A stretch of 64,000 nucleotides of DNA from Sipunculus nudus (Eukaryota; Annelida; Sipuncula; Golfingiida; Sipunculidae), in contig CM049318.1 of the NCBI GenBank assembly GCA_026874595.1, positions 33,005,956-33,069,955 on the forward strand, written 5' to 3'. Both the position numbers and the translations under genes were made by a program. Positions 22,240 to 33,699 of the stretch are shown piece by piece (position 1 is the first letter of the stretch; each line of letters opens with the position of its first letter). The notes beneath the pieces are model-generated. The model was given only the letters and a program-made list of their open reading frames with translations, had not been told where the DNA came from and made no database searches.

Positions 22240-22242
22240 CAT
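21407..22242 (-). pseudogene. Possible two-exon membrane-protein fragment
   Basis: Exon-like segment 1 (22,242-22,056) starts ATG TCC AAG and gives a basic, Ser-rich stretch (SKPKPKEVYAHRAATGCCG ... AAIVHPEPVTLYE). It ends GAAG/GTTAAG in phase 1. Segment 2 (21,592-21,407) follows ..GACCTTTAAG and in phase 1 continues with Ser/Arg/His-rich residues to a TGA. One base out of frame it encodes a hydrophobic span (PIALVLAVSVIWTVLTG) ending at CCCAG/GTATGC, phase 2. The picture is a cytoplasmic segment plus membrane span broken by a one-base frameshift. The ATG overlaps the 13-bp target duplication, so it may not be the original start. Family unknown. Confidence 0.35.
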
Positions 22243-22499
22243 ATGGAAGTCCACAGTTAGATATCCTTTGATAAAATATGTAAAGACTGCATGAAATCTT
22301 GGAGGGGCTTCAAGTTTGACTCAGCTGTCTGTCAACCTTTTCGACCCCGCCATAATCATATGGAAATATTTTAGAGAGGCCAATTAGTTTTCCGTGCATG
22401 TAACAGCTTTGTCCGTTCGTATGTACACCCTTCATAATATACTTTACAAAAACTTACATAATCTTTTATTATGCAAGTACCTTTAATATTATATGCAAA

Positions 22500-22735
22500 C
22501 ACATACAATTGTTACATTTGCCACGAATAAAGATGAATTTCTGTAAAGGTGCCATTTCGATTTAAATGGACCCAAATTATGCTCACATAATCCCCCTTAA
22601 ACTAAGTAAAATCTCGCATATCTAGTACATATCGGGCCTCGTCGTGACACAAGGGGGGAATTAAAAACTGTGTTGATAACTAAAGTTTCGCTCTTATTGT
22701 TTCATTATGAAGGTCATACATAGGTCACAAAACAT
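22500..22735. repeat. Direct repeat copy 2 (partner 21,020-21,265)
   Basis: See partner. This copy lies between two segments of the right inverted arm that are contiguous in the left arm, which marks it as an insertion. Confidence 0.8.
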
Positions 22736-22739
22736 CATA

Positions 22740-23210
22740 TTATTTTTATAATGTATAACAGCTGTTTTCCAGAAAGTTCGATCAACTCATTTTCATCTAT
22801 ACCTGAGTGTTTAATTAGTTTAATTTATTACCATCGATCAGCAGAATGATTTGGAACAAACGTACAAACCAAAACATGTGTTAAGTATATTTACAGTTGT
22901 TTTTTTTTTCAAATGGGAGAATAAATTTATTTAAAATGGTGATAATTATGACTAAAACAATACCACAAAGGAATTCTCCGGGTCATAATACCCCAGAATA
23001 CACGTATTGGATGACCCTCTTTGCCAAATGAAAAAGTAATTATGGTATTTTTGCTATTTTTGCATTATTTTGGCGGCCATTTTGTTTTATGCTAATTTTC
23101 AAAAATTGCCCAAGGCTGACAGAGGGCCAACCAACATATTTTCACCCCTGATATGTGGGCAAACAAAATAGAAAAAGAAAAAAAAACTTAAGATTATAAA
23201 ACAAGGTTAA
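22740..23210. repeat. Inverted-duplication arm with the empty transposon site
   Basis: It reads, in reverse complement, straight through sequences that in the other arm lie on opposite sides of the CACTA-like element. The joint is at about 22,984-22,990 (GGGTCATAATACC). This provides an uninterrupted paralogous target. Confidence 0.85.
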
Positions 23211-23214
23211 GTCC

Positions 23215-24265
23215 AGTGGCGACCGGACTGAAACACTGTGATGTCACTATATATGTAAGTAAGAGATGATAATGTTTGGGAGCTTTGCGTCAAATTTTAA
23301 GAAACTTATAGCATCAGGTGACGGAAGTTGACATTTAACAATTTTTTTGTACTTTTCTGTTTAAATATTATATTCTATCAATAAAATATCTCTTTTTTTT
23401 AACCCGATCTACCCTTTATTCTGGCCATGTTTGGAGACAAAGAACTTTTATGGCCTTGCAAATGAGTTCTCAAAAAGTATGTAGACTATTTTATACTGTT
23501 TTTCTGCTAGGAAAATTTTATAGTGTTTAGTTTGATTAACAGACTTTAATGCATCTACTCGATTTTTTTATGCATCCGTTCATTCCGCAGTTAATGATCC
23601 GTTTTACCGCTTGAACCTACGCTCTTTACACAGCGCTTTACCTATAGGGCTACTACCTATATCGTAAGGCGCTGTTTGTTATGACCTCGTATCCTGAATT
23701 GCTCCACCAGAGGGGAGCACTGTATTTTTGTCCAATCAGATGAGACCTGGTGCTGGAAGACAAAGCCAAGCGAGGAATACACGGAGCCAATCATGTTTAT
23801 TTCCTTTTGAGTGACAGCTCATAGCCCCGCGTAACCGTCTCAACAGGCCACAGGCTCAGAGAGAATTGCCCCTGACGTGGTTTGCTTAGGGCCTTGGGCA
23901 CATAGGGTGCTCGGCCGGTGAGCTGTAATTCAAACGAAACGTAACAACACAGGCTGCGTGCACACCTCGCTGGCTTGTTTCAGTTCTGCAGACAACAGAT
24001 ACATGGCTACGCTAACACTGTCATAATGTCATAATCGAATCGGTCGACGATGTGAGAATGCAGAGGGAGTAATTTAAATTCGACCGGAAACTCATCAAGC
24101 GGCGCTTGAAGCGCATCAATGGGCGGAGCCAGGATTCCTGTCGAGTGTTTGTTTATTGGCATCTGATTGGCTGCTTGTCCATCATACGCACGTTTATTTC
24201 AGCGGACAACGAACCACCATCTGGTGTCTAAATATATCATAAACGGTCAAAGCTGGCAGCGTGAA
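23215..24265. other. Spacer, no gene seen
   Basis: Less AT-rich than its surroundings after 23,600, with a few GC-rich segments but no supported ORF or splice pattern. Confidence 0.4.
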
Positions 24266-24269
24266 AATC

Positions 24270-25640
24270 AGTAGCTTCTTTAGAAGCGCAAGATTTCCGC
24301 TGCCTCGGGAGCGTACTTGAACCAGGAGTGGGTCCCTCCGAAGACCAAAGGCGCGAATTGAGACCATGACGTCACCGTGTCAATTTCCGAGGCGGTCCAC
24401 ATGTGCACGTGCCAGAAGAACACCTGTTTGGTTCTGCACGGGTGATTGGGTGTTTGTAAACCCGCAGAATCAAATTACTCGTGTATATCATGTTTGATCA
24501 AATCATATTTCAATACGCTGTACGTGTCTGTCTGCGTGTCTGTAATAATAAATATGATTGATATATGGTCTTAAAATATGAAGACAAAATACAGCTAGAT
24601 CAATTTTATACTGATCACTCTATAGGGATGTATTGATCAACGTTTTCTATGTAAAGACTAAGATGTTAATAACATTAACAGTTACATTAACAATTTGACC
24701 CATGCCTTTTTAAGCACAACGTCGGGATGACCTTTAAAGTCTGGCGGGCTGAATGCAATATAATCTTGGTTCGCCACCAGGGGTCATTACTTTCTTCTGT
24801 TTGCTTTCCATGTCATCCATGTATTTTCGTGTACAGTCGTTTACAGGTCGCGGGTTTCAAACAGGTTATTTAGCGTCTTTCTTTTGTTTTCGCAGTGTGC
24901 CTCGTTTTCAGTGTGGTATCATGATCCGGTTTTCCTGAGTTAAGGTTGTCAGACAGAGAGACCGAGGATACACTACGAAGGAAAGGAGAGGTACTTTTAC
25001 AACAATACTGGTGAGTACAAACACTTAAGCCCTTAAATACCTTTATACTTATATGTTTCACCAAGCTGTGTCCACCCTTCTTTTTGGATTTTTCTTAAAG
25101 GACTTATAGTTTTGAATATTTACATGGAGAGCTGCATATGGAAGTGACAACCTAAATGGTAAGCAAAAAAAATTAATCTCCAGATAATTTTTTACTACTC
25201 TTTTTATTTTTTCCAATGATATGACTGTTCAGATGTATCCTTGCATGAGTAGTGATGGCGGGGCTCATACGTTGCAAACTGAAGACAGATTTCTCATATC
25301 TGACAATAAATCCTGTTTCTCAAATACTATAAAAAATAAGTCTTAACTTTTGTTATTGACAATAAGGTTAATTCATCATATATGCTTCATGTTTTTTCCT
25401 TGAAATTAAACTAACAAACTTTCCCGAGCAATAATGAGGTGGACATGAGGGGATGAAACGGACTATTACACATCTGAGGTGATGACTATAGATTATCAAC
25501 TTCTGAAACACTCAAACATCAGCACTATCAACCTCTGCTGGCAATAACTTGCCCCACATAATATGTGAACAGACCAAGCACTGCCCATATGTGATGAAAA
25601 ATCACCGATTGTACTCTGACAGCCATATTTTAAATTTGAG
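24270..25640. repeat. Interspersed repeat R1, copy A
   Basis: Shares long collinear blocks with 33,700-35,230 and 39,200-40,340. Shared words include GGGTCCCTCCGAAGACCAAA, GACGTCACCGTGTC, GTCTGTCTGCGTGTCTGTAA, TTGGTTCGCCACCAGGGGTC and AATAATGTGAAC-like ends. Copy A differs at its left edge (after the TGAACCAGG block) and by small indels. Family unknown; no transposase frame seen. Confidence 0.75.
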
Positions 25641-25649
25641 CAAGTCTGT

Positions 25650-26238
25650 TGTTCAATAGGAATGGAGTCCATATAGGCACCAATGATCCCTGTGAATTTG
25701 ACAAAGATCAAACATGTTCTTGTTGAGATATCGCCCGCAAAAGAAAATAAACAATTGTGCTCTAGCGGCCATATTGAAATATTCCATCGTCTGTAATTCA
25801 ACAGGCCTGGACACCTGGAGGTACAAAAGATCCCTGTCAATTTGAGGAAGATCTATCTTTTCTTGTTGAGGTATCGTGCACAAACGAAATTATACTCAAC
25901 ATTAACGTAGACACCTGGGTTAACATAAAAAAATTGGGTTTATTTATAGTATCGTGCATATATTTCAAGGCTTGTAGAAAACCATAATACAAGAGTGTAT
26001 GTCGTTCATGGCCGACTTTTAAACTAAAAAGAACTATTAAGGCTATAGTGTAATCCTATATCACACGTTTCATGGGAGGGGCCATAACATTCGACTTTAA
26101 ATAATAGCTCCTACGTTTATTTATCAATACCTTTTTGACCTCGTATTTAATGACTTCATTATACCACCACCGAAATCACTCTTTATCTGTAATAAAAAAA
26201 AATAAACTGCCTTGGTATTATTTTCAGAAACTAATGTA

Positions 26239-26240
<2 letters not shown>
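25650..26240. other. Spacer, no gene seen
   Basis: Short ORFs here read through repetitive sequence and carry no domain pattern. Confidence 0.4.

Positions 26241-26243
<3 letters not shown>

Positions 26244-26280
<37 letters not shown>
26244..26280. repeat. (CT)n microsatellite
   Basis: About 37 bp of CT dinucleotide. Confidence 0.95.
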
Positions 26281-26281
<1 letters not shown>

Positions 26282-26389
26282 AGAAGATGGATAGAAACAT
26301 TTTTCATGTATGGTTTAAGTAACATGAAGTATATTTACTAACACTAACCCATTCAACCATAGTCGTTATGTTGACAGCAGCAGACATAA

Positions 26390-26850
26390 TTTTCGCGCTA
26401 ATAAAAATTAAGTTTACCGGTACTTCTGTTTTTCTTAATTACCAAACGTTCATTTATGTGCTTGTTCGTGTGTGTGTGTGTAATTGTGCACAACATAACT
26501 CACGCATTTATGGACGGAAACTCATGAAATTTTCAGGGCATTTCGAGGATTGCCCACTGAACAATTTATCAGATGTTGGCGTAGACCCGGACATTGATTC
26601 GGATTTAGGAACGTCATCAAGGAATATTCGCAAATGTACAGTCACTTATGCACGAATGAATCTGTACGTATGGACTTGTCAAAGAGACATAATGAGAAGC
26701 AAAATTATGTCTATTCTTTCACAATATCAGTTCAGTTTTGCTTTAAGTTTCCCCAGCAAAACAATCTCAGCACATTGTCTCATCATCCCCTATACGGCTG
26801 TTCAAAACCTTACTATGGTTCTGCGTTTTGAGTAAACACAGTCACGTGTG
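26390..26850. repeat. Block paralogous to 10,870-11,210
   Basis: Collinear with the 10.9-11.2 kb block. A 155-codon plus-strand ORF covers it, but the paralogous block has stops in that frame, so I treat the ORF as chance. Confidence 0.6.
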
Positions 26851-27088
26851 TCTGTTTACCAAAACAAGGCCTATTTTGCGCATGCGCGACAGATCCATAA
26901 CAAGGACTTGTTCTTATATACGCATGGACCTTCATTTCCTCTAATTTATTTCAGCTAGATGGTCCCTGGGCCGAATCTAAATTCATTGTAGAACCTGTCG
27001 CAGCGGACTTGTACGATAGGATCAGGGGCCTCAGCTTAAACATACCTACAGTGTAAACCCGTGTATTGGTTTCTTGGAAAACGACAAG

Positions 27089-27091
<3 letters not shown>

Positions 27092-27136
<45 letters not shown>
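27092..27136. repeat. (TA)n microsatellite
   Basis: About 44 bp of TA dinucleotide. Confidence 0.95.
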
Positions 27137-27138
<2 letters not shown>

Positions 27139-27139
27139 T

Positions 27140-28090
27140 CAATTGTCTTGCAAAATACTTCGGCCCCCCTCCCCTTCCTCAATCATGCCTACGACCCCGC
27201 CCTCACATGGCTGAGGGCTTGCATTCCTCAGAATGCACATTCTGTTTCTAATTGCTCACATTTTTCGTCTCCTCTTTGTGTTTTAAGACATATTACAACA
27301 AAATCATGCGCTTAGTTATTTTGATAGCCTTAAATGTTGTAAGGGGATGTTCCGTATTTCGGAAATCTTTTTTTATCAATTGATAATAAGTATTTTTTTC
27401 CGATATTGAACCGTTTTCAGATATTGAACATGTTGATGCTGTTGACATTTAGTTGTATGTAAAGGGACATATCACTGACGCGTCAGTCAGTTAAACGTCA
27501 TGTCTAAGGGGTCAGATAATTCGATTTTTTTATTCATGTCAGGTTTGCCTATTTCTATTCAAATATTTTATTGAAGCAGGTTTTTGTTATTGTTGTACAC
27601 GTGAAGTATAACACTGTGTGTCACAAAAGTATGTAAATATTTGTGAATATGTGTATGTTCAAGGTAAGTTTCTTATGGGAAATTGGGTATATATTTATGG
27701 TGTATCACAGAGTAATGCAAATGTTAAGATTTGTTTACTATAGTACACAAGACAAAAAACATTGAGGAGAGTTTGCAGCCAAACCTAAAATGTCTGAGAA
27801 AATTTTTAATCGTCATACACCCATGAGAGAGAGTGGAATCAACCCCATGTTTGGGCGGACGATCGCTTGCAGGTTTTTTATTACTGTTTCTATATATGTG
27901 GACCCCTGGATTAAGATTATAAAATATAAAAATCTCGTTCTGTGTTCGCCAGTCATGACACTAATATAAAACCCAAGGCCAGCTCTCTCTTCATTGGCTG
28001 GAACCTGTGATATCACGGCACCCATACTTCCAAGACTCATTTTTTTAATTGTTGTGTTTACATAAAATTGAAATGCTGCCTTTATTCTAA
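27140..28090. other. Spacer, no gene seen
   Basis: AT-rich. No supported coding or RNA feature. Confidence 0.4.
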
Positions 28091-28095
28091 AGTCC

Positions 28096-28607
28096 CAGTG
28101 ATATACAGGACTCGAGTCCAGACTTGGACTCAAGTCCACTTTTAAAGGGACTCGTACTCGGACTTGGACTCAAGGGTCCTGGACTCTTAAATTGTACTCT
28201 GAAGTATAAGGACTCGGGAAATAAGGGCGAGTTCATCTTGAGTCCGACAGAAAACATATTGTCTAAGTTTTGTCACATATATCTAAGACTACTTACAGTA
28301 TATTACAAAATAGTGTCACTATATATATCAAGCTTTGCTCATCTTTCGGATTATTGAATATAGTTTACCATTATATAGTGAAAACCTACGTAAACTAACA
28401 TAAAATTTACATGATAATTAGAAATTTACATCTTAATATGCTTTTGAGAATATTTGTATTGAACTCGGATTCAGACTTTGACTCGGGTTTGAAATTACTC
28501 TGATTCGAAGAATGTGGTCTTGTATTGAACCTCAAGGACTCTGCTTTGACTTGAATGACCTGGACTCGGACTTGGACTCGGATGGCGTGGACTTGACTTC
28601 ATCACTG
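28096..28607. mobile_element. hAT-like MITE with GACTC/GAGTC arrays
   Basis: It starts CAGTGATATAC and ends ATCACTG, so the termini are inverted. Arrays of GGACTCGGACTTGGACTC-type words lie just inside both ends. The 8 bp outside the ends (CTAAAGTC and TTAAATCC) are similar, consistent with a decayed 8-bp target duplication. The element is 512 bp with no transposase. A partial relative lies at about 54,959. Confidence 0.65.
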
Positions 28608-28789
28608 TTAAATCCCTTTGGCTGTATTGGCTTGGGTGTTAACATTCATGTAGAATTTACTCTGTTCCTTTAGTCATGTCTTATATCTTATATCTCATAT
28701 CTTCCGTGATGTTCTCCTGTGACTGACCCACACACCAGCGATTCACTTGCGAAGGATCGCAGCTAATCGAAAATGATGACCATTCAGAC

Positions 28790-29165
28790 AAATGCAATTT
28801 TTATGGAGATATTTATTCATCGTCTTAATTATAGTAAATATTATAGTAATACTAGCAATAAATATACAGTTGTATCGAAGATTTTTATTCCCATTTTATG
28901 CCGAAATTCATATATTTTACAATATTTATGGTGATAATCCTTTAACTACTACCCAGCATTATCTACCCTTTAATTTTTTCAAAATCGAAGGGTGTTTCCA
29001 AAAAAAAAAAAAATGGGCATTTTTTCACGAAATATTATCACAGACTATCTTTTATCAATTAAATCATAAACATTTCATGTATTTTGCATTAAAGGGCAAT
29101 GAATCCTACTTAGGCTGCGTTCATTTCACGCAAAATAACGTTATAATTCGCCCTGAGTGATACAC
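28790..29165. other. AT-rich spacer with a chance ORF
   Basis: A 122-codon plus-strand frame is open here but is Phe/Ile/Tyr/Asn-rich with an A-run in the middle, as expected of chance in AT-rich DNA. Confidence 0.4.
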
Positions 29166-29236
29166 AAATCATTTACATGACAAATCGTCCGAAATCTAGC
29201 ATTTTATGCATAAGCTCTCTTATCTGTGATTGGCAT

Positions 29237-29834
29237 CTAATATCTGTTTCCATCTTCGTCGACAAAAAGTTTTCCATACTTTGCAATTTGGATTGACTTA
29301 GCTGGGGTTACAATCACGGATCGATCACTACCCGGTTGAAAATTGGAACATATTTCTGCCCCCATATCATCTCTGAAATAAAGATACATGAAATGCATAT
29401 AACAAAAAAATACATATTAATTTGAAAATTTAAAATTATAGCTTTGAGATCATATCTCCAATACTTAAAAAGGTATAAAACTCAATGCGTTTAAGTGTCG
29501 GCTTTGTTTGTATCGTTCTGTCATAATTAATAATTCCGAAAGTGCATGAACATTTATGACATCTCTGAGAATATACAAGGAAGCATAAGTAAGAGAACCT
29601 TATAGAGACAAAAGGGTTACTTCCAGGAAACCGAAGGTAATCTCTGGATGCAATTCTTGTGAACCCAGGGATGTTGTACACGCGTGTCCCTGAATGAGAA
29701 GCCCCAACACCGACTCCTTCAACTGTTAGATTTGCAGAATCACTTGATTTCACTTCACGCCATTCTGTATTGTCCACCTTGGCAAATATATGGGAATCAG
29801 TTGCGTTTGCGACGTGCGTTTGTTCGTTCCCCAT
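29237..29834 (-). CDS. Small myristoylation-type protein, copy 2 (apparently intact)
   Basis: Exon 1 is 29,834-29,599 (236 nt, ATG in AAGAATGG context) and ends ATAAG/GTTCTC in phase 2. Exon 2 is 29,372-29,237, after CTTTATTTCAG, and ends at TAG. The product is 123 residues. It begins MGNEQT, a good N-myristoylation match, so it probably sits on the cytoplasmic face of a membrane. Landmarks are HVANATDSHIFAKVD near the start, GFTRIASRDYLRFPG in the middle and KYGKLFVDEDGNRY at the end. There is no signal peptide or span and only one Cys (in exon 2). In-frame stops lie just before the ATG in both copies, supporting the start. I do not recognise the family. Copy 1 at 11.3-11.9 kb is damaged in exon 2. 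Confidence 0.65.
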
Positions 29835-29954
29835 TCTTCATATGATACTGTGATAGACGTCTCCAAAGGGTATTTATCTATCAAATATAACGTAGGATAA
29901 GTATTAAGAATTTCTGTATTTTTATACAACAGTCTAGAATATTGCATTTCCATT

Positions 29955-30750
29955 TACACTGTCATAAAAAATTTATCGTATTTCAGGTGTAGGTGTATAA
30001 CAACACTATTCAATGAGCAAATATCTACAAGCGATTGTTACACCCAAATAGATTACATATGGAATTAAGTATCCTGTAGAAGCATTCGCGCCAGTTACGT
30101 TATCACAGAGCTAAGAAGCCTTATTCTCGTCTGTATTAGCAAAAAATGTCTTTGTTTTCGGGTACGCGACCGACACTAAAAAAACCCAGCGACCTAAAAA
30201 TTTGTATTGAAAATTAACGAGCCAAAACTGTAAAAACACAGACAACTGTCATTGATCGTTCCACAGTCTCATATCCGCAGCTGAATTGTGTGGTATATGC
30301 AGTATATCATCATTCATAAGCGTTAAACAACAAAAGAATTCGTACACAATTTAACGTGAACAAATACTTTCACTTCCGTCTGCAATATGTGAAATAAATT
30401 ATCATTTTTCAAATAAATTAAAATCTTTTTCTGGCCCTACAGTTGCCTGTTTGCTCCAGCGTGTAGCGTGAGTGTAATAGATATATCAAGAGTCAGTTGA
30501 CAGGCCAAAACCATAATCATACTTATATGCATATACATGTATGTTGAACAGTTCGATGTTATCCGATATTTATCATCACTGAACGTATGTTAAACTCGTA
30601 TGTTATATTTCGCAAAATTGTAAAGGTGGCTCACCATATTAAGGGATTGCCTAGTATGTGTAGCCAGCTGAATGATGTTAAACCATATTTTTGTGCGATA
30701 ATTCAGTCTATTCTTAAACTCAAGTGACAAATATAAACACAGTGTTCATT
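29955..30750. other. Spacer, no gene seen
   Basis: AT-rich. The first ~150 bp still resemble the flank of copy 1 (CTACAAG..ATTGTTACACCCAAATAG). Confidence 0.4.
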
Positions 30751-31057
30751 TTCACGTCAACATTCTGGTTATAGATACGAGGTCATCGATTACTTTTCAT
30801 AACACCTAATCAATAACTAGGTTACAAAGTCCACTACTATGTTACTGTTTTATCTTGATAAGGTTACTTGTCCTTGTGATACTTCAGTGGCGCTGGCCAG
30901 AGATACCGACGCGGGTACACGGAGCAGGCATGTACCTTTTGTTTATTTTCTCGAAGTACTTTGCCCATGTCAAGGAAAGAACTCTTGTTCTTTAGCTTGA
31001 TAAATATCTAGCCTCATGTGTATGTAATTGTCGGCATTAAAATGGTCTCATGCTTAC

Positions 31058-31124
31058 CATTTCCGTCGGAGTCACACGGAGCAATGCTGGAAACCCCTAC
31101 GTATACACAATATGTCCCTTGCAC
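31058..31124 (-). CDS. 67-nt exon-like segment, copy 1
   Basis: The acceptor is AGTTGTTACTTGCAG before 31,124 and the donor is AATG/GTAAGC after 31,058. Only one frame is open (phase 0 in, phase 1 out), giving VQGTYCVYVGVSS and CDSDGN with two Cys. The tandem copy keeps both splice sites and the frame. Neighbouring exons were not identified, so the gene it belongs to is unknown. Confidence 0.4.
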
Positions 31125-31769
31125 CTGCAAGTAACAACTGCAAGGAGTGTGACTGTGTGACAACAATTGGAATCACAGAAATCATAGCTGCTAATTGTTG
31201 ACAAAGAGAAGCGTTTATTGAACGTAATAGGAAATAATAATCACCTGCGAACTACTAATTTTGTTTATTATTAACCATCTTTGATTTTAAGTATTAATGT
31301 CGTAAACTCACTTATATTCTAATCAGATATACGACGTTGGATTCTGTGTCAAATTCAAATAACAAATGCCAAGTTAATGAATAGGCCCACCTAATAGCTT
31401 AGCTAATCATTTGTCAAGATAGCTTTTAATGTTGTCTGTTCAATCTAGATTTGTTTTTGTTAAAAGTACCTACAGTTTCGAAGTGTGGCGTTCAGGTAAA
31501 GTCGCCAAGGCGCACCACTGAAGTCGTTTTCGATAGACTGCCGCGACATCAAGTCGTGTGAAACGACGAAGTTCCGTATGTGATATTGCCCATTATAGGT
31601 CGGCCTCTCTATCAAATCAGGCCATAATGAGTGATATAAGTACACAATTTCTCTCCTATGTACGCCTTACTCTTTGTACCATTGATTGTTTAGCAACGAT
31701 AAGAATAACCATGCGTCACTTTTTAAAGCAAGAATGTTTAAACATGATGCAACTGGTTCATTGTGTAAT

Positions 31770-32348
31770 GGGGCTGTCCCACTTAGGCGACTCTACAGGC
31801 GACCAGGCTGTCGCCTTAAGGTCGCGGGGGGTGGGGGGGGGGGATCGCCCGTTTTGTCGCCTTTAGTCGCCCGAAGTCGCCCAAAGACTCATTGCCTAAT
31901 ACCTGTCGCAGCTGGATTTTCAACATGTTCAAAATTCTCAGGCGATAGTTTGTTTGTCGCAAATGAGCGTAGCCTGTCTTCTACTGGCGTAGGTGCTGGC
32001 TTAGGCTGTCGCCAGTTGACGTTGGTTGTCGTAGGTCCTGTCGTAGGCTGTCGCCAGGAGACGTGGGTTGTCGTAGGTCCTGTCGTGGGATGGTGTACTT
32101 GATGCAGGGTCCATCCTTGTCTCCAGCTCCTCACATAGCACAGGGTAGAGACTAATCGAAACTTGTCGCGGGTGGACGTAGCATGAATTCTGGTGTCGTA
32201 GCTTTTCGACAGACAGTCGTCAACCTGTTGTAGCTTTTCGTAGACTATTGTCGTAGCGGAGGTCCTGTCGCCTGTTTTTTCGGCGACCATGAGACGACAG
32301 CCTGGTCGCCTGTAGTCGCATGTAGAGTCGCTTAAGTGGGACAGCCCC
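31770..32348. mobile_element. GCGAC-rich foldback element, copy 1
   Basis: The left end GGGGCTGTCCCACTTAGGCG and the right end (reverse complement GGGGCTGTCCCACTTAAGCG) form long inverted repeats that extend past 45 bp into GACCAGGCTGTCGCC-type sequence. The 579-bp interior is full of GTCGTAGGTCCTGTCG-like words. No transposase. ORFs across it are by-products of the repeat composition. Confidence 0.85.
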
Positions 32349-33299
32349 ATAAGCCTAGCTCCCAGTAAGGTATTTAAAGTGTACACGCGATGATGTTTTT
32401 CCCTGTCCCGCAAAACTTAAGTTCACGTTGATATGTCTTTGGTAGGAGGGTCATTGGTTATGCCTCACTAAACGGATCATTTAAGTGAATTTAACAAGAA
32501 TACTGACAGGTCAGGAAGGGCCCTGCAAAGTTTCATAGAATTCTTACGAGTAATGCTTGGAAAAAAATTAATAAAAGACCTGATTACGTGCAGAGACAGA
32601 GGAAACTGGCCCAAATTATATTATATTTGTGCATCTTGTACCGATTAGAAAATGGATTTGCTTTTTTTTTTTTTTTTCATTTTTGCGGGAGTAAACATTT
32701 TGCTGCTTCAGAAGCTAGACCCACTGTCCACAGGCTTTGGACCCGCTTGAGCGTAAATTCCATCAATTCGCATCACGAAAAAACTGGTATTTCATTTCTT
32801 GATTGAGTGATTTTAGCAATATAGGTCAGAATGGGGAATTAGAGGTAAGGACATTTAATATAATGCACTTCGATCATTTTAATTAGGACGGTTGGAAATA
32901 TACTTGTACGCTTTATATTTTAAATGAGAACCTTAAAGGGAGGTCTGCTTTGGAATATAACTTTTTTGGTATTGCCTAAGATCTAATTATGTGTGACTGA
33001 AATCGGGTCAGTTTTCTGTATATAAATTGTATATGGTAATATTTATTTAATAATTACAATTATACTTCATGTTCATTTGAAATTGATTTGATTTTCCATC
33101 TGACAACCTGATTAATTAATGCTATTTACAACGGAAGTGTTCACATAATGTCTGCTAACAATAAAATCTGGTCCTGAGTTATTAATACGCATAAATATAT
33201 TGTCCATGTTAAAACAAACATCTTCTTCATAATATTGATAGAATTAATTATCATCATCCATCATACACATCTACTGATATATTTCTCTCTAAACTGTCT

Positions 33300-33535
33300 G
33301 TCATTCATATGCATAGAGCTGGAACCTGATCTCTCAAATAACGTTTTAGTTTTCCTAACCTCCGACAGGTTGCAGCACTTACAACACAAACTATATCAAT
33401 GACGTTCAGATGATTTTCATAGCAAGTGTAAAGTTTAAGTCCAAAACATGATTTTACATCAACAAATAAAATATACATAGTTACCTTTCTCCAGATTAAT
33501 ACTTGCCTTATACAGTCCTCTTTTAATATTGGCAT
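33300..33535 (-). other. ORF retained in both tandem units
   Basis: A 76-codon minus-strand frame here corresponds to a 78-codon frame at 38,803-39,039. The indel between them is a multiple of three and the ends match. No domain is recognised. An internal AAAG/GTAACT could be a splice donor. The copies are too similar for frame retention to be strong evidence of coding. Confidence 0.25.
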
Positions 33536-33699
33536 ATAAAAATGTGCAAATATACATTAAAAGTTATTGTCATCAAGCAAAAGATGGGTGTCACTAAAAA
33601 TGATATTCATACTTAACTTGACAGTGTTCAGGGACCCTGTTTACCACTTATATTCGGGTAAAGATTTTAAAATCTCACAAACCATGGCTTGATATAAAT

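Noticed and set aside
26368-26835. Longest single ORF of the window (155 codons, plus strand)
   Set aside because: It overlaps a duplicated non-coding block whose sister copy at 10.9-11.2 kb has stops in the same frame. Composition is unstructured and no domain is recognisable.
28792-29160. 122-codon hydrophobic plus-strand ORF
   Set aside because: AT-rich chance frame with an A-run in the middle, no start context, no splice sites and no homologous copy.
31889-32413. 174-codon minus-strand ORF and similar ORFs at 36.8-37.9 kb
   Set aside because: They are translations of the GCGAC/GTCGTAGG repeats of the foldback elements; the frame is open because the repeat lacks stops.
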